A stretch of DNA of 64,000 nucleotides from Sclerodactyla briareus (lineage: Eukaryota; Echinodermata; Holothuroidea; Dendrochirotida; Sclerodactylidae), in assembly GCA_026419785.1 (NCBI GenBank), contig JAODTK010005387.1:217334-281333 (forward strand). Reading direction: 5' to 3'. The notes beneath the pieces are model-generated. The model was not told the origin of the DNA and ran no database searches. It was given only the letters and a program-made list of their open reading frames with translations. How positions within the stretch are numbered: position 1 is the stretch's first letter; the number at the start of each line of letters is the position of its first letter. This document shows, piece by piece, positions 35,134 to 48,000 of the stretch. A program made the translations under genes and the position numbers.

Positions 35134-38100
35134 CACGTGGCGGTTTACCCGCATACACATGTAGTTTGTTTTCGTTATTCTTATCGTTACAGTGTGACTG
35201 CGCCCTTTTAATAACGTACGCATACACATTCTGCGTTCAGTAATCTATGCCTGAAGTGGGGTGGGACGCAGAAAATGGGAGAACAAGAAGTCGAGAAACA
35301 TCAATCCTGTGTTATGTGAGGGTTGTGGGACGATCCTAAACTCTACGATTCATTGCAGTCGTTTCCAGATCAACTATGCCGGGTTCTATACTCTAGGGCA
35401 AATTTCTCTTACCTCGTTTTTAATTATGGCATGTTATCTGTTCATTTGAGACAAACACTTTCCAGTAGGTGGTATATTTATATGGGTGGTATATCCTAAT
35501 ATATTCTCACCCTCATCATAACTTCAAAAAAATTCCACCTTCTATTTGTAATTTCATATTACCATCCTCGGCGCTAGTTTCCTCAACCCGCTGCTTATGT
35601 CGCCGCAAGCTGGAATCGATCATAATTGCCTTACATTTACATTTGGAGTTCGTCATAGTGACATCCTAATATTTCACCACGCGGGGTAGGAACGGTCATA
35701 AGGGCACATATTGGTACCATTTTACGAAAAGGTACCATGGTTCGTGAGGTCTGCAGGGTTGTAAACTAGAATGGCATACCCCGGTGGGCACTCTACTTTT
35801 TCCATCTCTCTCCCTCTCCGTGTTTGTTCTTGGCTAACGAAAATTCCGTCATCTCGAGTATTCTCCTTCGATGTTACAAATTCTACCTATACTATAAAAA
35901 GTGTTTGGTCCTCCCAAACAAATGCGAATTCACAAAAGTTGGCCCGACTGCTGCGTTGTGATATCATATATCTATATATATTCCATGTTTTATATCATGC
36001 TGTCAATTCCGGATGATTTCATAATCATCTCTCATTCATTTTTCGCGGGGAACTGTTTACTCTAAGAAGGAAGATGTGATGCTTGCATTCACTCGAAAGA
36101 GTTGCCGTATTTTAAGATTTACAGCTGCTCAAATGAATAATTACACATTAGTCACCACCCACTCTGCCTTATTCATTAATTAATTGTAATCCATTCACCC
36201 CAACAGGCCTGTACTCTCCGTTCTGTCTTCAAAACTATGAATCTTGGTAGTCTGTTACATATCACAGATTCGGGGGGGGGGGAATTTAAACATGCAAAAA
36301 ACATTTGGGCATAGTTTTATGATCCTGAAAACTCAGATCCGTGGCAATTATTCTTCCCCTTCTTTTTCAGGTATGCTATAGCTAGTGGCGTCACATCTCA
36401 TGATTGATATTAATATCTATCTTCGTTTCTTTCTCCTCACTTCATCGGATCCTTCGATGGACTCTGGGATTATGTGTCCTGGAGTGACCTTTGGCGCCTC
36501 ACTCATAATAATGACTAACTGATGCCCATCTGGGTAATTCACATTATTCACTCGTGACTGCCTCGCTAGTAGCACATTTGATAGTAATGTCGCAACTTGG
36601 AGCATGTAGACGCACAAATCCAACGCCAAAAACTGTTGTTTGGGTCGTGGATACTGGTGTACATCGGTCATTATTGAACGTTGTATAAGCGTAAGTATGG
36701 AGAGTTCAATCACTCATCCACTCTCCTCCCCACTCCATTCTGTATGGTATATTGTGAACATGAGTGTATAGGAGTGGAAAACCACGACCGAGTAACCCGA
36801 AATCGGACACAAGAACGCAACTGTGCATAGAGATTCCATCCGTGTCATTTGTTGTCCACCTTGCTTTCAAATATCCCCTGCCTTAGGAATTGAAAATGAT
36901 ATGAAAAACTATATTATGGGAATATAATTTCATAATAAAAAATAATATAATATATAAAAAAATATATATAAAATGAGAAACCTCCCAAATGACCCCACGG
37001 TCTTTCAGAATGCTTTCCAAAGTCAAAAAAATTTTCAGGTATGGTAGATGAACAAATATAACTATTTAAAATGAACATGAGATGACAAATAGCTCAGGTA
37101 TTTACAATCGACCAAAGTCCATGTGGCTGGTACAATAGTAGCAAATTATTTTGCAGTTTCTCGAAACAAGATCTCCATTCAATCATATTCTATATTTTCA
37201 CACGAAACTTGAAAGTGTTATTATGCGTAGATCCTCTCGTACTATACTGCCGATAGAGGACTCACCATATCGTGCTTGTGTATATTTATCATGTTTATGA
37301 TATAACATAAATATGTGAAATATTTAAATATATCAGAAACCTGACGTAATTTGGGCGGATGTCAAAAAATGACGTCGATGGTCCTCTATTCATGTGCACC
37401 ACACCTACATAGTTTTACCCTGATGGTTGCCATCGTCACATATCCTGCTGACATAATCTTAACCTTATATCAAAATAATGGGTTTCATTCGTTCCATATG
37501 CATACTTGCCTAATTTGAACTTCTTGAACTGAATACATGCTTGCGTTCGTTAGATATCGTGCTGAAAAGCGTTTCATAGAGATCAATTCACCTATTGCGA
37601 GGAATACCTGTTAATGTCTAGCAAAACACACTTTCTTGAAAGCAGTGTAGCATGCTATGGATATAAACGTTCACATCTGGGCCATCTGAACAACGATTTC
37701 GAAGTAATCAGCTATTCCAGGTTTTATGATTTTAATAATGAGCAGTGCAAAATCATCTCATCTCTGCTAGGCTGAGTCCGACTCCTGAGTTAATATTTGG
37801 CTAGTACGTAAGTGTTTATACATGTCAGTTATATAAGTCAGTAGTGAAGGTCACCTAAGGCCTAGACCCCATGACATCGTGGTAGGCCTATTAACATATG
37901 TATAGCCTAATTTAGGTGGCCTAGACTCAGGCCAGACATAACGACTAACAATCCTAACACTAAGGACTATGTAGAGGCCTAGATTAGTCCATATTATCTT
38001 ACAAATTTGTACCGGTGGTCACATCCAAATTCACACTAACTCGAGTGAGGGGTTAAAAAGAGTGAAATAGATAGCTATATAGTTAGGGGCTCCTTGGAAT

Positions 38101-38639
38101 GGTAAAGGTCAGTTTTCGGATTGGTGACGGCAACCTACACTACTTTAATCGAATACACATGGGCTCGTAAGACAGGCTTAGGCCTGTACCAAGTATTTAT
38201 ACTTTAGGCTAGGTTAGTCCGCGAAAAGAACTTCCAATGCCTCCAATACATTTTTGAGCGTAACCACATGAACACAGTCAGCTTTTGTGGACTAGACTAG
38301 GTAGGCCTTGGATTAAGTTATGGGCCCCTATATTTGGCATATTAAATGTATTCAAGCAGACGATCTCGTTTATCATGTCAGCGTGGGAACAGGTGGTTGG
38401 GGCCTCCAGCTAGCGCTGCCACGGATACCTCAGACCAGGAATCTGGATTGAGTCGCAGTCCTATTCGCTTGCCTGATGATGCAGGTGGATGCAGACAAGC
38501 CTCATTTATTTCCCACTAGGACATAGAATCTGTTTGATAAGGTGGCAACATTAATTCAGGCCTTTATAACCAGTTCCAATCAATCTTGCCCTTAGTTAGA
38601 CTCCAGTGCACCTTAATTTGGCAGATTCTATAGCATGAA
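35134..38639. other. No gene recognised
   Basis: No domain or RNA gene is visible. A very AT-rich patch lies at about 36920-36975. From 37850 to 38300 TAGGCCTA-type words are dense. Confidence 0.4.
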
Positions 38640-38674
38640 TTCTGGTAATGACAGGAAAATTACCCCTGAAGACC

Positions 38675-39195
38675 AGGCCAAAAAGTGTAATGAGGTCGGA
38701 GTAGAGCACTAGTTGAAGTACTCGGACGAACGAGACTTTCCGTTAAAGCATACCTTCAAATTGTACACGCCAGTGCATACATCTTTGTGGTCTGTTTCAA
38801 CGGGACGAGTCGGGTCATCACAACGGATGAGCCCTGCAGGTCACATGTCAATCGGTCAAATGTAATGAAAAGGTCAAATGAGGTCAAAGTGGGTCCCACC
38901 AAATTTTGTAGCTAGACGAACAAAACTTCCCGTTACATCATCTCCCTAAAATGTTTCATTGCCAAGATTTCAATGTCCAACATCGAATTTATTCACATTT
39001 CAATGTTTCAGGCTGCTCTGACCGTTCACAATGGTTCATAACTTGAGATGGATGTTTACAGGAGTGTTGAAGTACATTAGTGTAATTGAGTTTGTGTTCT
39101 GTCTCAACAAGACGAATCTAATCATCAACCAAAATCAGCCCTTATAGTTACGAGGTCAAGAAATCTAATGAGGTCTAAGTTGGCCACAAGATGTA
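38675..39195 (+). repeat. Degenerate tandem repeat with GAGGTCAA words
   Basis: Two diverged units can be followed. GACGAACGAGACTTTCCG (38726) matches GACGAACAAAACTTCCCG (38914). GTCTGTTTCAACGGGACGAG (about 38791) matches TCTGTCTCAACAAGACGAA (about 39098). Both are followed by an AATGAGGTC word (38878 and 39169). The style resembles element A, but I found no longer match. Confidence 0.45.
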
Positions 39196-39823
39196 GTTCG
39201 CCCATTATATACCCAATATGGACACACCGAACGTCTGGGTTGCGTCTAGGAGCCACTAGAAGCCATAGGTTACGCTACACAGTACACCTTGTGAAAATAG
39301 TTGCGAAATTACAATAACAAGTTATAATTACATTAACAAGCTTCAACACACACTTCATTAATTTTAGTCCTTAAGGATCACGTATGCAATAGAATGCTCG
39401 TTCCGATGTCGAGGAGAAGTGACTGACTCATCGTGGTCTCTTCACAACAACACCAAGCCACTGCCAGTAAAACCATGTGTAAACCGTGTTGCTAATGCTT
39501 CCACACTGAAGAATTCCAAACCATTTTTTATTGCTCATAATTATATTAATTATTACGCTCTATCGCCCTTATTTCGAGGGGAATGTCCTTATACCTGTTA
39601 CGATGTTCCTATGCTATAGAAATAAATGAGATCACTGCCTCTGACACCAGTTGACGTTTTTTCACGTCCGATAATGAATAATCCAGGTGACTGCTCTTTA
39701 TAGCCGAGAGAACGGTCTTCACACCTCTGCACAGCAACATATATCGGACATGCCAGAAACCCTATATCCGTCAGCCCTCGACCGAGATATGTCCGCAATC
39801 TGCCTAGTAATATTCTAGTAGGT

Positions 39824-40236
39824 TTAAAGGCGAGTTTCCATTAGTGCGGATGCGGGGTGCGGTAAATAATTTGAGAATCGCTGTTTTGCGAATACGGAAC
39901 ACTTTTTCGGAGGAAAAAAAGATGTAGGGTGATTCGGATGACTGAAAAATATATAATAACTCATAAAAATTGACACGAATTGGCTTTATGAGGGAGATCA
40001 TCCATATAATTGTGTCGCGGATGCGGCATTAATGTCACATTGGTACGCATGGAACTTTTGCTCATTCTGTGCTCGTTCCATTATGTTCGAATGAATTTTC
40101 GCGGCTATTGCAACTGGTTTTATCTCCGAAACCCGAATACAGCTTTTCCGGCACTTTCCACATTTATTTTCCCGTGAAAACGAGCCTATGGTTTTTACCG
40201 CACCCCGCATCCCGCGTGAATGGAATTTCGCCTTAA
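39824..40236. mobile_element. TTAA-flanked MITE with ~43-bp terminal inverted repeats
   Basis: The left end reads TTAAAGGCGAGTTTCCATT, then GCGGATGCGGGGTGCGGTAAA in part. The right end read in reverse is TTAAGGCGAAATTCCATT, then GCGGGATGCGGGGTGCGGT. The match runs about 43 bp. TTAA borders both ends, as for piggyBac-type insertion. The 413-bp body does not encode a transposase, so it is non-autonomous. A broken relative is at 20213-20451. Confidence 0.8.
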
Positions 40237-41229
40237 GGCAGGGTGTTTTAAGTTGATAGAAGCGTCGTGTTCTGTGCCTGGTGAATTGCCCCTTAAGCTG
40301 TCAATGAAGAATGCCACGAGCATGGCTAGATGGCATGTGATATGCGGACTAAAAGCCTATATGTATTCAACCACTTATAACAGTACTGCGTGACCTTCGT
40401 CCTGAACAACACTTGAAGCGTAGTAATAATATGCAGACAATTGTCTCTAACCTTGAACAAATGAAAAGAGCATAGGCCTATCTGATGCATCTGTAAACCC
40501 AAAATGGTTCTGTACCTTTTTCTTGCAATGTGTAAATGTTGATCTAATAATTGCAAATTCCATGGTCTCCACATTACATCGATGCCTCTGGTGATATTAC
40601 AACAGTGTAGCAAAAACAGTATGAATTCTCTATTTTCTACTCGATGGACTGGCCGTCTGGGGATTGGAACTTACGCCGATAGTATGACATCAGAATGAGC
40701 AAAGTTTTTTGCTATGAAAGTATCGAAATAGACACTTGATCACATGACAATCAGCCGTGCATTGGTCCGATTTGTAGGTTTTTTGCCATTGTTTGCATGG
40801 TGAAGTACCGATACATCATTATTCGAATCTGGTCAAGACTTTGCTTTGCCCCACACACAAATAGTGATCCCTGCTAAAAACGATCAATCGGGAATGAAGT
40901 AAACCATACCGATGATTGGCTAGAGAATACCTGTGTTAAAATGGAAAGTGAAAATGTACCTTGCTCAAACGAACAATCGATTCACAAATAGAACTCCCCT
41001 CCAGGCCCATCACGGGTTGCCGTTTTATTATCGATTTCATGTTCATGCCACAAAGGTCGTTCCCAAATAGGAATTCAAAAGAAAAGAGAATAAGATGTTT
41101 CGAAAACATCCATACTAAAAATGTTATGACTCTCATTTTACGAAATGCAATGTCTCGCGCGGGTGAACACGATTAGTTAGTGCTAGCATTTAGAACGTGT
41201 TAACCGTCATTCGAATGGTTCGGGGTATT
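40237..41229. other. No gene recognised
   Basis: Nothing identifiable was seen on either strand. Confidence 0.4.
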
Positions 41230-41405
41230 GATCAATCAATTGTTCCCATACCTATAGCGCAGGATCATCGCGAATGGCAGCCACATCTCACAGGTACCCA
41301 GGTAGAACCTGGGTAGAGAGGGGAGAGCGAGAAGAAGCACCCTGTCCATAGACACACCGCAATCTTTGAATCCTTGGAGCCTAACCACTCGGCCACCGCG
41401 CCCTC
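41230..41405 (-). mobile_element. tRNA-derived SINE
   Basis: Read on the minus strand from 41403, it begins GGGCGCGGTGGCCGAGTGG, a Ser/Leu-like tRNA head with an excellent box A (TGGCCGAGTGG, 41385-41395). The box B region is badly decayed. The body contains TACCCAGGTTCTACC, and GGGTACCTGTGAGATG, which follows the head in many invertebrate SINEs, and ends near ATTGATTGATC. The decayed T-arm excludes a functional tRNA. Confidence 0.65.
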
Positions 41406-42619
41406 TACTATATAGATCAAAACAGGTAAATGGTATCAGTCGGTCACTCAGTTAATGAATCTCTTCCGGGAGCAGTTGATGAACCCAATTAGCGAGGACT
41501 TTGGACAACGAAGAAACTTCATATGCAAGAGTAGTTCCATTTAGTGCAGAAGCACTGCTCCCCATTCTGGGGCCCTCGACTCCACCGTGAATGAACAGTG
41601 GCTGAGCCTCGATTCTCAGGTATAAACAGCCCTGGGTACAATGCGACGGATTGATTTCTACTCCTAAGACGACCACTTGACGTCTGCATCCGACGGACGC
41701 TATAGTGAAAATCTCAACGTGAATCCACCTTCATGCGTGGAAATATTGTATTGAAAATCACAAGACGTGTTTTCTATACTGAAACATCTTATTAGCATGC
41801 TTAGCTGGCACTCTCACTGAGCCAGGCACCACAGCATTTGATGCACTGTGTTACACAGTATTGTCACGGATAAGAAGATCCAATCGCTATATCGATTATG
41901 CGGGATAAAAAAGTATTATGGAGAGAAGTTCCGAAGTTCACCAAACATCTCTCGCCGTTTTCTCCCTGCTCACAAAGTGCCAGTTGATGTTCATCCTTTT
42001 GATGATGTAGGGGTGAGAACACATCTTGTCTGGAGAACCGACGTCTGAGATGCATTTCATTCAAATTTTCAGCCTCCGACGGAAACTGAAGCGAACATGA
42101 ATACATGTTCATATCTGAACATGTATATCATGCGGAAACTGGTATCCGCGAATCCGTCAGCAGTTTATCGTGGGGATATTAACAAGACCAGAAGCCGTCG
42201 TGTCAGTAGATGGTCACTCTATCTACCCTCTATGTTTCCCTGTTGGCAAGTCATCCCAGCCTATTTGTGTTTGAGCGAGGTTGCTGCGAATCCCCCCCCC
42301 CTTCTGGCCGGCTGTCAATGTCCACGAGCATGTATTTAGCATGTAGTTAGGCACTCAGTGACCTCACTCATATATTCTGGTATAATATCTGGCCTCTAAC
42401 GAGCGACCATCTCGTTAGATTCTAATCTCGCGATCACAGGAACGACGTATTCGATCCCCGGGGATCGAAGGGACGCTAATCTCTCTCTAAAAAAAAAGAC
42501 AAATTGATTCGGTCACTCATGGGTTAATAACCTCAGCCGAAAATTAGCGTAAACCAGATGAATTAGGTCAGCTGATGAACTACTGGGATGGCCAAGAAAC
42601 TATACCTTGCGGGGGTAAT
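41406..42619. other. No gene recognised
   Basis: No domain, RNA gene or clear repeat. A C10 run lies at about 42292. Confidence 0.4.
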
Positions 42620-42624
42620 ACTCC

Positions 42625-43165
42625 ACTATTATTTATTTATTATTTATTTATTTATTTTTTATTAGGTTATTTATTTATTTATTATTTATTTATTTATTTA
42701 TTTATTATTTATTTATTTATTTATCAAATGATGATGTAGTTTCATAAACGCCCAAATCCAGCTGACAGCTGCTCAAGGCACGTTGCAACATTACCCCTGC
42801 TCATAGGAGCCAGGAACGCACTCCGATCATCCGGAGTGTATGTGACAGCAGTTATAACAGCGCCGGTTGTGAGCTTATCCTCCCACATCCTTATTTATTT
42901 ATTTATTTATTATTTATTTATTTATTATTTATTTATTTATTTATTTATTTATTATTTATTTATTTATTTATTTATTATTTATTTATTTATTTATCAAATG
43001 ATGATGTAGTTTCATAAACGCCCAAATCCAGCTGACAGCTGCTCAAGGCACGTTACAACATTACCCCCCCTCATTGGAGCCAGGAACGCACTCCGATCAT
43101 CCCGGAGTGTATGTGACAGCAGTTATAACAGCGCCGGTTGTGAACTTATCCTCCCACATCCTACA
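42625..43165 (-). repeat. Tandem pair of 270-bp units: LINE-like 3' end plus ATTT repeat
   Basis: A sequence of about 170 bp (42723-42890 and 42993-43161) occurs twice, exactly 270 bp apart, each time preceded by an ATTT microsatellite (42628-42722 and 42891-42992). On the minus strand each copy contains CGTGCCTTGAGCAGCTG and GGATTTGGGCGTTTATGAA, and then runs into AAATAAAT repeats, the form of a LINE or SINE 3' end with its tail. The copies differ at only a few bases, so the duplication is recent relative to other repeats here. Confidence 0.7.
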
Positions 43166-44603
43166 CCCCCCAGATTGCCATTCATTCTCCATCATTTTCC
43201 TTCACCCACTCACTCACTCAATCGTTGATTCAATTAATTGATTGGTCGATTGATTCTAATTCCAAAAAATATAGAATGCAAGAGAGACGATACAATGGCG
43301 CAACTTCTACGGAAGTTCGACCGGAGTATAATTAATAATGTTTGGTACGCAGGCACAAGTATAAGAATTGAGCATATGAATATCTAGTTGAAAAACATCA
43401 CTCAGTGTTGTAATGACTTACAGCCATGCCGGTAATTTACTTTTTGAAGGCTCATTAACCTACACACTCGATTTGTCTCAATATGTGGAGCTATTCTATT
43501 GGCTGACTATAATATCATTCAATTCCAATTTAATTTATTTCTTCTATAACTTTAAGCATATCTACAATACATATAAGTATAAACAAGGACACTAGAAGAA
43601 ACACATATGTTTATCGAGCCTAGTGACCCAAAACTTGGGCATAATTCGAGGACAGGAGGCACAAAGAAAGATGTCAGAGAGTCACTGGCATTAAGCTCTG
43701 CAGTCATTCCGAGTATGCGCGAGTAGATGGCTTTTTAGCTTAGTGAATAACCAATGTGAATTGCAAAGTGTCACATCATTGCAGTTGATTCCAGATTTTA
43801 AAGCATACTTAATTTCAAAAGGAGTTTGTCATGTTTATTATAGTGTCTAGTAACAGTGAAGAGTGAATTTCTTCTCGTAGATTAGGCTGACAACGGATTC
43901 CTGGTTTACGACGGATGTCGTTGAAAATCGTAGGAATTGAACGGTTCACCTATTTTATATTATTTTATTTTTTTTCTGGAGATGAAGATCCACTCTTATA
44001 GATTAGGATATCACTAATCTTAAGAAGGCCCAAATCCACAGTAGGTCACGTCGCCATTAGGCTGCGATGCGCTGTGCCTACTGAAAAGACACGATTTCTC
44101 GAATATGGTGTGGCCTTGTTACTTGAAGTTTGGCCAACTACTCGCTCTCCTAGCTTCGCGACTCCTGCCTCCCCTCCGATTTGAAAGCTAATTACTTTGA
44201 CACAGAACCACTTGGGCGGAAGTAATGGACAGCTGACAGCTACAGATTTTCGCACAAACAACACTATCAACACTGCAGTGACAACAGTTGGTCGCTAGCT
44301 GCGCCGTAATCTCTGTAATAATTCGCTATATAAATACAAAATGAGCTTTTGTGAGGATCGTACCGTCCTTTGTTACCGACGGGGTAAACATACTTTTTTA
44401 ACCCCACGAGTCGATTCTGGTCTGAATGTGGATATTTGTCCTAGGGCGCAATTCATTGTCATTTTGGTGATCATGGGTTTTCGTCTTGAATAATGTAAGC
44501 GTAAGCAATTTGCTGTGCTGAGGTAAAATAATCCGCCTTCAGGGGCCGGATATTAAAAGAACTTATACCATGATTACATTAAGTGGATGTGAATACCTGT
44601 GAT
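43166..44603. other. No gene recognised
   Basis: No domain, RNA gene or clear repeat was identified. Confidence 0.4.
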
Positions 44604-45000
44604 ATACTATAGTATAGTATAGTATAGTATAGTATAGTATAGTATAGTAGACCACTCATATAGCGCCAGTAATAAACAAATACTCAAATGCGCTAAACAA
44701 AGACAAAATCGACAGTAATTATCAAACGCTAAATTAAAATAGTGTGTTTTAGGGCGCGATTCGAAGGTTGTAAAATTCGATATGCTACGGATGCAAGATG
44801 AGGGCACACTCTTTTCTTTCCAGTTCTACACATGGGGACGCAAAACTTCCGTCTGAAGCTGAGTGACCTAGCAGGGGTGTAGGAGGTAATGAGATCAGTA
44901 AGGTACATAGGGGCGTTACCAGACAAACATTTGTAAACCATTAATTATATCTTGAAAACTATTGTGCTTCACCGAGCCGTTGTCCATCACTTGAGAATTT
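44604..45000 (-). mobile_element. LINE 3' end with pentanucleotide tail (CR1/L2-like)
   Basis: On the minus strand the sequence encodes a decayed LHW-TTAR-VFKI stretch, then VYKCLSGNAPMYLTDLI and TSYTPARSLSFRRK, the usual VYKCLHG-AP-YLSDLL-YTP-RSLRS run of LINE RT C-termini. After the coding part come GGCGCTATATGAGTGG and a repeat of the 5-mer TATAC (44604-44649), which is the likely 3' tail of the element. Scattered stops and frame changes show it is dead. Confidence 0.8.
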
Positions 45001-48000
45001 GCTGCTTCTGTAAACGAGATTGGGTTCCGAGAGTCGTTGAGGTCTAAGGATTTGAAGTAGAAAACACCCATGAAGAACTTAAATTGAATAGTTGAAATTT
45101 GCAAGTTTTCTGCCTATTTTGGGTGTTTGATGAGTTTGTAATATCTAAAGTTATATGTGTACGTGCTAGATAGGATTTCTGTATATTTTCATCAAACAAG
45201 CTGAACAGTATTCAAAATCGTTCAGTGTTGTGCTTTTTTCGTGCCTTTTCGAAACCCATTGCCTCATCAATATTCGGACCATTAGTTGCTAAACTGAATT
45301 TTATCCCAACAATATAAAAAAAGGATATCGGGAGGGGCTTTACCCACCCCAGAAGAGAACACAACCAATATATTGATAGTGGATACATGGAGGGTGGTAC
45401 TCTCCACCGAACCTATGCCGAATGCACAGTGCTCAATTTGAATACCAAATTGGGCTTGCGGGGAACTAGTTTCGTATTTAATTACTTAGCTTGGGAATGT
45501 GTTGTAGCAGAAAATCGATTCCAGATTCTGTCGCAGTGTGAATAATTTATGACTGAGGGTTTGGACTTAGGGTTTATGCGGAACCACTCTTAGCAGCTAA
45601 AACACTAGCGGTATTTGATCTCGATCAACACTATGGACGAGCAAGATATCGACTAGCATGACAATTCGTGCCAACATCAACACTTACTGTTAGTATATCG
45701 CCAGACAGTTCGAGTCTATCAATATTTGAAACATGTTATTTGCTTGGTTGTTACAGGAACACATTTCCGTAACTGATAAAAGGTCACGAGCTTTCGTTAA
45801 AATATTAACAAAATGAAAAACAAAACAAAAAACTTTCACCTTCAACAACAGTGAATCGATTTTATTAGTGTACATGTTTTCTGCAACAATGATCGTCTCT
45901 CCGTATGTGATTTGCTTCTCTGAGGAATAGCAGGTAGACTTCCCTTCATTTGCGGCAACCAGTTCTTTTACGCTTTGATAGAATCTGAGGTATGTCTGGG
46001 CGAACATTGCTAGACTAAGCATAGGAACGCAATGAGAAGTTTCGTAGAACTTATATTAGCTTCGATTGTCCTACTATAAGTATATATTTAGGGACGTGAA
46101 GGCTTCATTTGGGTCATTTGACCATTATTTAGGTACGGCAACATAATAGGAGGGTACGAAATATATTCATGTATGGAAAATGTTGACAACTTTCAGTTTT
46201 CATAATGCCACATTGTCTACGATAGCCTGACGCTCGAAATACCACTATATGTGTCATGTTATATGTGTTACCCCCGTTACAATGTCAATCAATTGGAACA
46301 GGAATGAAAACGCTGTGGCAGATAATAATGTGCATGAAAAACTCACATGTTACCATGTTTTCATTCACAGTCGATATGTTTGGCATGAGAGTTAGAGTAG
46401 AACCGAGCCCAATTTTGTTTGCCATGAGCAATTAGACTTTTTTTGTACTCTGTTAAGGCGTGTTGTCAAATTAGATTCATATAGGTAAGATTATTATTTT
46501 AGCTGTTGGGCAGCTGAGTATAATGTATTGCGTTACTGGATAAATACCCCAGGGATAGAGTTAGGGTTAGGCGAGGTATACTTTGGGAGTTAATGTCCAG
46601 GGGAAGTTATCCGGGAGGGGGGTAATTCCGGCAACTGTTGATAGGCATATATAATGCGTTTCGAGAAAACAAAATTGTTGTTCAAGAACTTCGGTCGTGA
46701 ATAACGAAACCATATATGTATCGCAGTATGATAAAGTGTCATAACTATTTGACTATTGGTACTGGAGACGAGCACTTGCCTATCGTTTGCACAAATTTGT
46801 ACCCCGAACTGAACCACGGCAAGACCCCTGGCATATTTTGCACGCATTTTTGTCTTTATTGTTTTTCCACGGAAACAGAACAAGGTGTTCTTGTATGAGT
46901 GCGGAAGTCACCAAATACACTCATTAATTTAAAACCCCCAGAGGTTTTCGAGCGGGAAAGTGTTCTTCCAATTATCATAATTGTCGAGCAAATGCTGATT
47001 GCTGATAATAGTTTTCTGTCGAGGTGTCGCTTTGCTTGCGAAAACATCTCGAGGCCTTCATATACAACACATGGCTAAACGCTGCCACTCCCTGAAGCAT
47101 CTCAATCCATTATAAATGAAAACAAAAGCACACAGCATGTGCCCCTAACGGGAATACATGATCTGTGTTTATAAATCGGACGTCAGGGTGGTTGAGTCAA
47201 GCAAATTTCTGTTACTAATCTTTTGAAAGATAATATCGTATCAGACCGGTACACCGCATTCAGAACATGAGCCATTACAGATTTACAGGTGATACGGTAT
47301 CCCTGTATGATAAGATACTATACAATACCCCTTCGAACCGTAAATCCAAACACCCATTGGACGATCGTTAGTCATGTGACAATCGATTAAACGTTTCTCC
47401 ATATGTGGCTTTCCCTCAATACGTTAATATAAATAGCTGAGCCCTAAAACATGAATTTCTTGATCCGGTCTGCTGAGTTATGAAATTTTCAGTGTAATGC
47501 AAAAAAAATGGTATAAGAAGAAATAATGAATGTGCTGTTTCTTGGAAATCTAACTGAAAGCCTCTCTTTAACACCTGCATGGAACGACTCCAATAAGTAC
47601 ACACCCCATTGAACAGTTCATCGCCTACAATATTTTATTTATAGGAAATATGTTGTGTTATTCCAGGCTAGGCTTATGCTATACGCTGCATTCTATAGAC
47701 ATATTTACGCAACTATATTTATCCGTTCATATTTATCGTTCCGTGAATCAGACAACGAGAGAAGACCGTGGAACTGCGGAAGTTTCAATCAGGTCAATTT
47801 GTCCTAGGAGAAACTTTTAGGAGATTGGATGGCGATTAATATTTTTCACTACGGTACGTTATGTTTGAGAGTGCAATTATAGCGATTCCTCATTTGGATG
47901 GGAAGCCAAATACTTCCTGCTTCGGCAGTCCTCAGGAATTGTTTTGTCTACGAACCCAAGTGGCGACAGATCTGTTTGTCCGCGATTCTCTTATAAGTTG

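Noticed and set aside
35261-35449. Short ORF with a CEGCG-like zinc-binding look
   Set aside because: Only one cysteine pair is present, with no second pair at a suitable distance and no homologue I recognise.
41385-41405. Ser/Leu tRNA gene on the minus strand
   Set aside because: Box A is excellent, but the T arm and acceptor end are lost; it is a SINE head.
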